Positions 56,748 to 64,000 of a stretch of DNA of 64,000 nucleotides are shown here, piece by piece (position 1 is the stretch's first letter; each line of letters begins with the position of its first letter). Source of the stretch: Humulus lupulus (Eukaryota > Streptophyta > Magnoliopsida > Rosales > Cannabaceae); NCBI RefSeq assembly GCF_963169125.1, contig NC_084793.1, positions 139,974,297 through 140,038,296 on the forward strand, written 5' to 3'. The notes below the pieces were generated by a model. The model did no database searches, was not told the DNA's origin, and saw only the letters and a program-made list of their open reading frames with translations. The translations under genes were made by a program, and so were the position numbers.

Positions 56748-57475
56748 TGTTTTGGGCTTTTTCCAATTTGTCTGCCACGTCAGCAAATGATGACATGTGG
56801 CAGGAAGTAGAACAGATTTTCTAAAGAGTCCCCAGAGCAGTGACCTGTCCACGTCATATTAGTGAGCCCCCGTCTCCTCAGTTCCCAAGGAGAAGTCACG
56901 CGAACTCCCACAAACCCTGGATGATTGGCTTCTCGGGAGGGTTCTAAAGTCAGACATCTTTATAGTGACTCCTTGGGGCGTTGCGAACTCCCCATAACGG
57001 TTCTGCGATAGGGTTCTTCGAAGGTGGCCCCCAACACCATTTATGTTGGAGATTTCAAGACCACCTACATTTTAGGCTAGATCATTGCCCCTATGGGTCT
57101 GTGATAGAGTATCACATGTAATGTATCTTTTTGCATTTTGAATATTACCCAAGGAATAAGGGAGGATTTGCATTGCAATAAAGTTGAAGAGCCTATCACT
57201 CACCCCTTAGGCCGACTATAAATAAGACCTGAGGGGGTCATTTACAAAGGGTTGAAACTCTATTTTCTGGGATCCTATTTTACCTTGGAACAAGACTATC
57301 CTCTGCCCAAGTTATAACCCTAACTGGACTTTCTATTCCAGCAAGTTCTCCATAATACAAGTGACTCGTGGACTAGGCCTTATTAACAGTCGAACCACGT
57401 AAAAATCTCATAGCTCTTCGTTTCTTTCCTATGTGTTTCTATTGTTTGTTGACTTGACAGAAATTCGGGCCAACA
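56748..57475 (+). repeat. 3' LTR of the second Tat element, 728 bp
   Basis: It starts TGTTTTGGGCTTTTTCC right after the polypurine tract and ends TTCGGGCCAACA. A TATA box (TATAAATA, 57217-57224) lies about 470 bp in. The U5 part has the phrase GTCGAACCACGTAAAAATC shared in form with other LTRs here. The flanking 5-mer is TGAGG; no partner LTR is in the window. Confidence 0.8.
57217..57224 (+). promoter_or_regulatory. TATA box of the second Tat LTR
   Basis: GACTATAAATAAGACC followed by a leader with GTTGAAACTC. This is the expected sense promoter of the element. Confidence 0.6.
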
Positions 57476-58093
57476 TGAGGTTTTCCAAGTAATTGGTTTA
57501 CCCATATTACTGTAAATATAGAGAACTAGTTACTCCTCTCAGGGTATCTAGTTATCCCTCATGATAACCTATTATTTAACCCAGATTTAGAAAAAAATCA
57601 TATTTAAAAATATGAGAGGTAATCTATCAAGTAATTGGTTACCTAATCGAGACTTTGAAAATAAAAAAATGTATGGTAAAAAGTGATAAAAATTACATAA
57701 TTTATGAATTTTTTTTCAAATTAATATTAAAAAAATAAACATATCAAAAAATTACAATAAAAGGTGATTCTACAAAATATATATAGTAGATAAAAAAATA
57801 AATAAAAAAAACAATATATATTACATTATAAAATAATAAGTAAACATTCTATAATATCAAATTAATATTAAAAAACAAATGCATAAAAAATAGGAAAAAA
57901 AAGAGCACTGTAAACTATTCGGAATTTATTGAAAATTTATAAGATGTCTTAAATATTTATAATATACAACGTCATAAAAAATAATTGAAAAAAATTATTT
58001 AAGTGTCAAAATAGTCAAATTGCAGCATCGATGCACCAAAAAAGTTGGATGCACCGTAGTGGTGGCCTATGTATATATATAGAAATATAAAGA
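57476..58093. other. AT-rich flank without a gene
   Basis: Contains the related phrases AAGTAATTGGTTTACCC and AAGTAATTGGTTACC about 145 bp apart and long A/T-only stretches. I see no coding sequence and no definite element boundary. Confidence 0.4.
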
Positions 58094-58350
58094 ATATTTA
58101 AAGAGAAATTGGTGAAAATGACATCTTTTTTAAAGTGATTTTGCACTCTGGCCTACTTTTGATAATTTTTTGCAAAATGGCCTTTGTCTAAAATTCGACC
58201 AGTTGTCTAAATTTTTCGACCACCTGTCTAAATTTTCGACTAGCTGTCAAAATTATGAGAGGTCATTTTGCAAAGAATTATTAAACTAGGCTAGAATGCA
58301 AAATGACTTTAAAAAATAAGTCATTTTGCCAAGGGACCCATATTTAAAAG
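58094..58350. mobile_element. Small foldback (MITE-like) element
   Basis: About 235 bp whose two halves are inverted copies: AAAATGAC..TTTTTTAAAGTGATTTTGCACTCTGGCCTA on the left mirrors AATGCAAAATGACTTTAAAAAATAAGTCATTTTGCC on the right. ATATTTAAAG and ATATTTAAAAG flank it, a 9-10-bp duplication as made by Mutator-like elements. Its ends resemble the terminus of the Mutator-like element starting at 58376, so it is probably a short relative of it. Confidence 0.55.
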
Positions 58351-58375
58351 CTCCCAATGAAAACATTTTATATAT

Positions 58376-59950
58376 GGGCTCCTTGGCAAAATAGCCTCTT
58401 TTTATAGTGCAATTTGCACTTTGGCCTAGTTTCAATAGTTTTTAGCTAAATTGCCTCTTTTATTAATGAATTTTTTGTATTACCCATTTTACCCTTAAAA
58501 TAAAATAATAATAAATTAAAACAAAATCCCTAAAAACTATCATATCCTTCTCTCACCCATTCACCCACACCCATCCACAACCACCCACTCTCATCCCGCC
58601 AACACCACCACCACCGACGGTGACCACTGCCCCTTGCCGCTGGCACCACCGTCGAACACTGCTCATCATTGGCTGCCACCGTCTCTCTACAAATCCGGCC
58701 ACCACCCATTCAAAAGGTTGGTTTATATTTTTATGAAAAATGAGATTTTTGATATTTTTTGTATATTTAAAATGCAAAACGATTGTGTTTAGTATATTGA
58801 AAGTATAAGTAAGGATTTAGGTTTATTTCTGGAGATTTATGGAGATTAAAGCTTGAAAATCTGAAAATTTTAATAGTGGTTTTGGCCATTTTCAAGATAG
58901 AAAAACCTAGAATTTTTTGACAGCTTGTCTAATTTTTTGACAAGGAATCTGATATTTTAGATCAGCTGTCTAAATTTCATACCAGTAGGCATATTTTTTC
59001 AACCACGTGTCTAAATTTTAGACCATCTGTCGAATTTAGACAAGTAGTCTAATTTTTAGATAGATCGTTGTATATTTTCAACCACTTGTCGAATTTTTAG
59101 ACGGGTTGTCGAATTATCAGACAAGTTGTCGAATTTCTAGATTTTCAACTTGATTTTCATTTTTTTTATAACTTTTCAATCAAAGTAATACCAATAATTT
59201 ATATTTGTTTATTGTATTTTTTTTTCAGATGTCATTAAAAAATATTGTAATATTATGTGACTGATTGTGGAAAAAGAATATAGTCTCATGGAAATGGATT
59301 TCAAATGGCTCACGATCAAGATCAAGTTTGGTGCAAACTAACCTAACTTATGAAGAGTTAATTGAACACATTTATGAAGTTACAAAAATCGATCACAACC
59401 TCTTCGATATAAAATTAACTTGCAAGATAACGACAAAGGTGGAGATTGAACCAATTGCAATAAAAATTAGTAGAGACATTGCTAGTTTGTTAACATGGCA
59501 ATTGCAAGATAACGACAATGATCGCAACATTCTTGTACATGTTGAGAGTTTTCCATTGATAAGATTCCATGTGCTCACAGCATCGCTGCGGCAATGTATC
59601 GTGGAGTAGATGTATATAGTCTATGCTCAAAATACACGACTGAATTTTGGAGGATAGCTTATGCAAAATCTATTTACCCTTTACCACCTGAAATTAAACG
59701 ACATCTTCCAAAAGAGGTTAAGTCTCAAGTTGTTATCAAACCAGTGAAGTTAATTCCCCCAGGGAGACTAAAGAATAAACAAATTCCTTCGAGATGAGAG
59801 TTTCCAAAGGAGAAGACTAATTCTGCACTCGAATCGTCATCAAAGAAAGTAAAGGGTAAGGTTTCTGATGTTGATGGGGAAAAAAAGCAACGAAAGTGTT
59901 CCAATTGTGGATGTTATGGACACAACAAAACCACATGCAAGAAATGATTA
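58376..59950 (+). mobile_element. Mutator-like element with catalytic core deleted
   Basis: It starts GGGCTCCTTGGCAAAATAGCC, then a CT-rich leader (CACCCATTCACCCACACCC) and a transposase gene whose middle is missing. The leader, the intron-like segment and the N-terminal coding part match, in inverted orientation, 63560-62002. The right terminal repeat is not identified, so the end given is the transposase stop. It cannot move by itself. Confidence 0.6.
59229..59947 (+). pseudogene. Mutator-like transposase with internal deletion
   Basis: ATG at 59229 follows a pyrimidine tract and CAG, so the start sits right after a likely 5'-UTR intron (donor near 58715, AAAG|GTTGG). The N-terminal part reads MSLKNIVILCD, a stop, then RSRSSLVQTNLTYEELIEHI. 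It jumps near 59510 to the C-terminal SWIM-like motif PCAHSIAAAM (in a shifted frame), LCSKYTTEFWRIAYAKSIYPLPP, and the zinc knuckle CSNCGCYGHNKTTCKK with stop at 59945. The DDE catalytic domain between them is absent. Confidence 0.7.
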
Positions 59951-61851
59951 TTTTTGGATTTATTTTGGACTTGGTTTGATATGTAATGTTTTGATAATAT
60001 TGTGTGATTTCATATTTTGGACTTGGTTTGACATGTAATGTTTTAACTATGTTGTCTGAATATTGAAATTGGTTGTTGATAGCTTTAGATTGCATATCGA
60101 AATTTTTAAGTGGTGGTCGAAAATTTTAGACAGATTTTCGAAACATAACACAACCTTTCGAAATATACAAACAGGTAGTCAAAAATTTTAGATAGGTTGT
60201 TGAATTATAAGACAACATGTCGAAATATATAGATAGGTGGTCGAAAATGTTTAGACAAGTTGTCGAAACTCACGACTAATTATAAAAAATGTATAATTAA
60301 GATCCAATTCTACATGATAAAGTGTTGTTCTAATACTATGAAGATAATCATCACAATAGTACCTCAATAGGATATCTACCACCCAATCATTGATCATCAT
60401 AGTAGTTTAATTGAAATATGTACCACTCAATCTGTAATCATCATAATCTCATAAAGATTAAGTTTTGTTTAACTTTATAAAATATTAATTAGGATATTAT
60501 AATTAATATATATCGTTATATAGTTATTAGAACCTTTTTGTACATTTCAAACTTTTTGGACAATCTGTGAAAATGTTTAGACATGATGTCAAAATTTGAG
60601 ACTACCTGTCAAAATGTTTAGACAAGTTGTTGAAACTCATGACTAATTGTCAAAAAGATATAATTAAGATCCAATTCTACATGATAAAGTATTGTTCTAA
60701 TACTATAAAGATAATCATCATAGTACCTCAATAAAATATCTACCACCCAATCCTTGATCGTCATAGTAGTTTGATAAAGATTAGAATCCATTAGATCCAT
60801 TGATCATAATAGTTGATCATCATAGTATTTTGAATAAAATATTTACCACTCATTAAGATTAAGTTTTCTTTAAGTTTATAAAATGTTAATTAGGATATAT
60901 GATGTTTTATTGTGTTATTGGAGTCATTTTGGACATTTCAAACATTTCAGACAACTTGTCGAAATTTCAGACGAAGTGTCAAAAGTTTTAGACGGGCTGT
61001 CAAAATTTCAGACGAGGTGTCGATATTTGAGACTAGCTGTCGATATTTCAGACGAGTTTGGTTTTGGGATTGAGTTTGCTTAGGAGCAAAAAGGTCTTTC
61101 TGGATTTGGGACTAAGTAAAGATGGGGCTTTGAGCTAAACACTCTAGCAGATTCACGTTCATCCCCTCTCACTCTCACTTCTGGCCACTCTAAAGAACAC
61201 ACTTAAGGAAATTCTTGAAGGTCTTTTGAAGTTAGTGGAATTTCTTGAGAGAATGTGGGATTTGTTGATGACACTCAATCATCTTATAGTTCGACGAGTT
61301 ATTCTTAATTTTGAGAGGTTCTGTATCATTTTCAACATACAGTCTAAAATTTAGAATACTTGTATCAGTATTTCAACAGACTGTCCAAAATTTCGATTGT
61401 CTGTCTAATAATTTCGACAAGCAACTTGATATTTAGACTGCCTATTTCAAAATTTTGACAGGTTGTCTGAAATTTCGACTGTCAATCTAAAATTGTGAAA
61501 ATGTCTAAAAAGAAGGTCTAATAATTAAAGCTTAATAAAGTGCATATCGTCATTATTGGATCATAATTAATATTTTTCAAATAAATTTTTGTTAACCAAC
61601 CATCACTTGATGATTAAGGATTGGGTGGTGGATATCCTAGTAAAACTACTAAGAAAGGTCATGATATAATTTCAACCATCCAAAGTAGTAGGTTTGACTC
61701 TTTTAGGATTATTTTCAAGCATCAAAATCACATATATGCAAAATAATATTGCATTGAACTGCAGAGCATTAGATGAAAAATACAAATATCTACTTTGGGA
61801 CATTCATTGCATAATTTGCATTAATTTTAGACCACATGTGCACTTAACCAG
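59951..61851. other. Repeat-rich non-coding region
   Basis: Clusters of AGACAAGTTGTCGAAA-like units occur at about 60105-60270, 60545-60640, 60945-61060 and 61330-61500. Between them a segment beginning near 60244 is repeated about 367 bp further on (60611): both copies contain AATTAAGATCCAATTCTACA and CTACCACCCAATC. No gene is seen. Confidence 0.65.
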
Positions 61852-62036
61852 GGAAAGAAATGTTTTTCAGTAATGAAATTGGATATGAGTAAGACATATG
61901 ATCAAGTTGAATGGTGTTTCTTAGAGATGGTCATGCTCAAACTTGGTTTTGCCACACCTTGGGTTAATTTGTTGATGAATTGTGTTTGTTTTGTTCCCTA
62001 TTCATTTAATATTAATGGCGAGCTCAAGCATGTGTG
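61852..62036 (+). pseudogene. LINE (L1-type) reverse transcriptase fragment
   Basis: About 60 codons read KKCFSVMKLDMSKTYDQVEW, then LEMVMLKLGFATPWVNLLMN and FNINGEL. The KLDMSK.YD.VEW patch is the catalytic-aspartate motif of plant L1-type reverse transcriptases. Both ends are cut, and the right end overlaps the start of the inverted Mutator-like remnant. Confidence 0.7.
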
Positions 62037-62841
62037 CTTTCATCTTCAACTCTTTCTTATCTACAAAATATTGACTAACACAAAAAACCTCTTCAACAAT
62101 ACTTGTTGCATTTGAGCTTGGTGTACTACTAACATGACTTGTTTCATTACATTGATCATCGTGGCATACATGAGGAAGTGGACCATGATTTTCTTCAATA
62201 GTGTGAGGTGCAAAACTAGAATCAGGAACATTACATATGTATGCACCATCAAAGTAATCATCAAAAGTTCTATTTTCATGACATGGGACATTCAAATTTA
62301 CCTCAACAAGATCATCATCAATATTGTTTCTTTCCCCCTCTTCAACATCACCGTATTTGTCATCACCATCATCATCATCATCATCATCTTTTAAACCAAC
62401 ATCGTTATCATCGTTTAAACCAGCATCATCAAAATCATCATCACTAGAAAGGTCTGCAATAGAATCAAACTTTGTAGTAGAATCAATATTAGTAACAAGT
62501 TTATCCTTAGTGAGTGCATTTTCCATCTTCTTTATCAAACTCGTACATAATGGAATCAGATCACGCCCTTGCCATGTAATGAAACTAACAATGTATCTAC
62601 TATTCTTTATTGCAATCAATTCAATTTCAACCATCGTTGTTACCTTGTAAGTTAATTCTATATCGAAGAGGTTGCGATCGATTTCTATAACTTCATAAAT
62701 ATATTCAATTAACTCCTCAAAAGTGAAGTTAGTTTGTACCAAACTTGATCTTGATCGTGAGTTATTTGAAATCTATTTCCACGAGTCTTCATTCTTTTTC
62801 CATAATCCATCACATAATAATACAATGTTGTTCAATGACAT
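62002..62841 (-). pseudogene. N-terminal part of a Mutator-like transposase
   Basis: ATG at 62841 gives MSLNNIVLLCDGLWKKNEDS, a stop six codons later, then an open frame RSRSSLVQTNFTFEELIEYI. A very acidic stretch (DDDDDDDGDDKYGDVEEGE) and the MuDR-like patch QYFVDKKELKMKAHMLELA follow. Plant Mutator-like transposases have the same order: PB1-like start, acidic linker, MuDR domain. It ends at the junction with the LINE scrap, before the DDE domain. Confidence 0.65.
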
Positions 62842-63560
62842 TTAAATAAAAAATACGACAAACAAACAAATATAAATTATTGGTATTACTTAAATTAAAA
62901 TATTATATAAGAAAATTCGACCATCTGTTTGAAAATTCGACAAGTGGTCGAAATAAATGACATGCTGTCTGAAAATTCGACATGTGGTCTAAAATTTAGA
63001 CTGGTGGTCGAAAATATACTATGACTAGTCTGAAATTTAGATAGCTAGTTTGATATATCAGACAACCTGTCGAAAAATTAGACACGTTGTCGAAAAATTC
63101 TGGGTTTCTCTATCCCCGAAAATGGCTGAAACCACCATTAAAATTTTCAGATTTTCAAGCTTTAAGTTTCCATAAAACTCTAGAAATAAACTCAATTCCT
63201 TACTAATACTTTCAATCTACTAAAAAAATCATTTTACACTTTTAATCTACAAAAACAACATCAAATCTTATTTTTAATAAAAACTCATATAAACTAACCT
63301 TGTTGGCCAGATTTGTGGAGAGGCGTGGTGGCAGTTGTGAAGGGCAGTGGTCCCCGGCGACTATTCCAGGTGGTGGTGGTGACGGCGGGATGGGGGAGGG
63401 TAGTTGTGGGTGGGTGGATGAGATAAGGGAGGAAGAAGAAGATAATTTTAGGAGTTTTTTTTGTTTTAATTTAATATTATATTATTCTAAGGTCAAAAAA
63501 ATATAATAAGGTACAAAATACATCATAAAAAGAAATCATTTCAACAAATGTCTCTTTAAA
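62002..63560 (-). mobile_element. Second Mutator-like remnant, inverted
   Basis: On the minus strand the CT-rich leader, a donor-like AAG|GTTAGT, intron-like sequence and N-terminal transposase match 58440-59500 of the other copy in order. The outer terminal repeat is missing at about 63560 and the catalytic and C-terminal parts are missing at 62002. It could be a separate copy or the other arm of one large inverted structure. Confidence 0.55.
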
Positions 63561-63598
63561 AAATAAATAAATACTTAAATTATGTAATTTCCACAAAT

Positions 63599-63606
63599 TA
63601 TAATAT
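63599..63606 (+). promoter_or_regulatory. Possible TATA box of the TOM6-like gene
   Basis: TATAATAT lies 193 bp before the start codon and is followed by the kind of C- and T-rich leader (TTTCTCCCTTTCTTAC) common in plant housekeeping genes. It is weak evidence; other AT-rich sites nearby could serve. Confidence 0.3.
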
Positions 63607-63798
63607 CACGGTGTGGTCAGGGAAACCCTAGCCACACGAGTTTCCTTTTTCTCCCTTTCTTACTAAAAGCCCCAAACCCCAAACTCGAAACCCTCGATTC
63701 GGTTCTCCCAGAACGACAATTACAAAAAGCAGCAGAGAAACTCTCCCAGAAGTTTCAATTTTCTGATTTCGGTGAGAGAAAAAGAGAGCGAAGAAAAG

Positions 63799-63963
63799 AT
63801 GTTTCCAGGAATGTTTATGAGGAAGCCTGATAAGGCTGTGGCTCTGAAGCAGCTTAAGACCCACGTCCTCATGTTCGGATCATGGGTCGCCGTCATCCGA
63901 GTCACCCCTTACATTCTTCACTACCTATACGGAGAAAAAGATGAGCTCACACTCGAACTTTAA
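63799..63963 (+). CDS. TOM6: TOM6-like subunit of the mitochondrial outer-membrane translocase
   Basis: A 54-residue protein starting MFPGMFMRKPDKAVALKQL, the highly conserved beginning of plant TOM6. Residues 22-44 form a hydrophobic helix (MFGSWVAVIRVTPYILHYL) for the outer membrane, and the C-terminus is acidic (GEKDELTLEL). TOM6 is a small accessory subunit that stabilises the TOM40 import channel. An in-frame ATG lies nine codons upstream (63772), but the conserved family start is MFPGMF at 63799, preceded by AAAAG. Length equals the usual plant size. No stops or shifts, in contrast to everything else in the window. The stop TAA is followed at once by AAGGTGATT, a possible splice donor for a 3'-UTR intron. 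Confidence 0.92.
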   Translation: MFPGMFMRKPDKAVALKQLKTHVLMFGSWVAVIRVTPYILHYLYGEKDELTLEL

Positions 63964-64000
63964 AGGTGATTTTTTTTGTCATTATATTTTCTCTCAATTT

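Larger units (their letters stand above)
13307..57475 (+). mobile_element. Second Tat-lineage element, 5'-truncated and split by later insertions
   Basis: Its own sequence is 13307-16659, 19755-20932, 46828-50278 and 56333-57475. The pieces join cleanly when the inserts and one copy of each target duplication are removed: across the copia insertion the antisense frame reads EEN-stop-VEVKKH without a shift. The 5' LTR, gag and protease are missing, and the element starts abruptly at the reverse transcriptase N-terminus. The 3' LTR (56748-57475) and its polypurine tract remain. Many stops in every module show that it is older than its three guests. Confidence 0.75.

Noticed and set aside
61873..62115. 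Full 80-codon frame as one LINE protein fragment
   Set aside because: Only the first 55-60 codons resemble reverse transcriptase. The remainder is antisense of the Mutator-like remnant, so I limited the LINE call to 61852-62036.
62241..62650. His- and Ser-rich + strand frames
   Set aside because: They are the opposite strand of the acidic Asp/Glu stretch of the inverted Mutator-like transposase.

Overview
This is plant nuclear DNA, most likely from a eudicot. It consists almost entirely of decayed, nested transposable elements, with one host gene at the right edge: a 54-residue TOM6-like subunit of the mitochondrial import pore (63799-63963). LTR-retrotransposon coding and control signals are plain: Ty3/gypsy and Ty1/copia pol motifs, primer-binding sites, polypurine tracts, 5-bp target duplications and TATAAATA boxes. 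Nearly every retroelement frame carries stops or shifts. I cannot name the species.

Layout. (1) 1-9747: Tat-lineage Ty3/gypsy element, cut by the window start, with gag, protease, reverse transcriptase, two RNase H modules and integrase on +. Downstream, on the opposite strand, lies a long antisense gene (8870-6190) with its own TATA box and splice signals. (2) 9748-13300: AT-rich LTR remnants. (3) 13307-57475: a second Tat element, 5'-truncated, with its 3' LTR at 56748-57475. It hosts three later insertions: a solo chromovirus-type LTR (16660-19754, itself split by another solo LTR at 16825-17596), a 26-kb copia element (20933-46822, target duplication CCACC) and a gag-only LTR element (50279-56327, target duplication GAGAG). 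The copia element contains a sister gag-only element in its 5' LTR (22049-28343), a solo LTR in its integrase (32922-34812, duplication CTCTA) and an inverted chromovirus block (35160-42884). (4) 57476-63600: a small foldback element, a Mutator-like element with its catalytic core deleted, repeats built on AGAC/TCGA motifs, an L1-type LINE scrap, and a second Mutator-like remnant in opposite orientation ending about 240 bp before the TOM6 start codon.

How the parts work together. Tat-type pol (now dead here) is the kind of machinery that could have moved the two gag-only elements, which keep LTRs, primer site, polypurine tract and gag but have no pol. The antisense genes of both Tat copies share domain content and intron-like breaks. 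In the first copy, four exons can be joined into an exact multiple of three (2415 nt), which supports a spliced protein-coding gene carried by the retrotransposon. Splice sites and boundaries were read by eye and have no expression support here.
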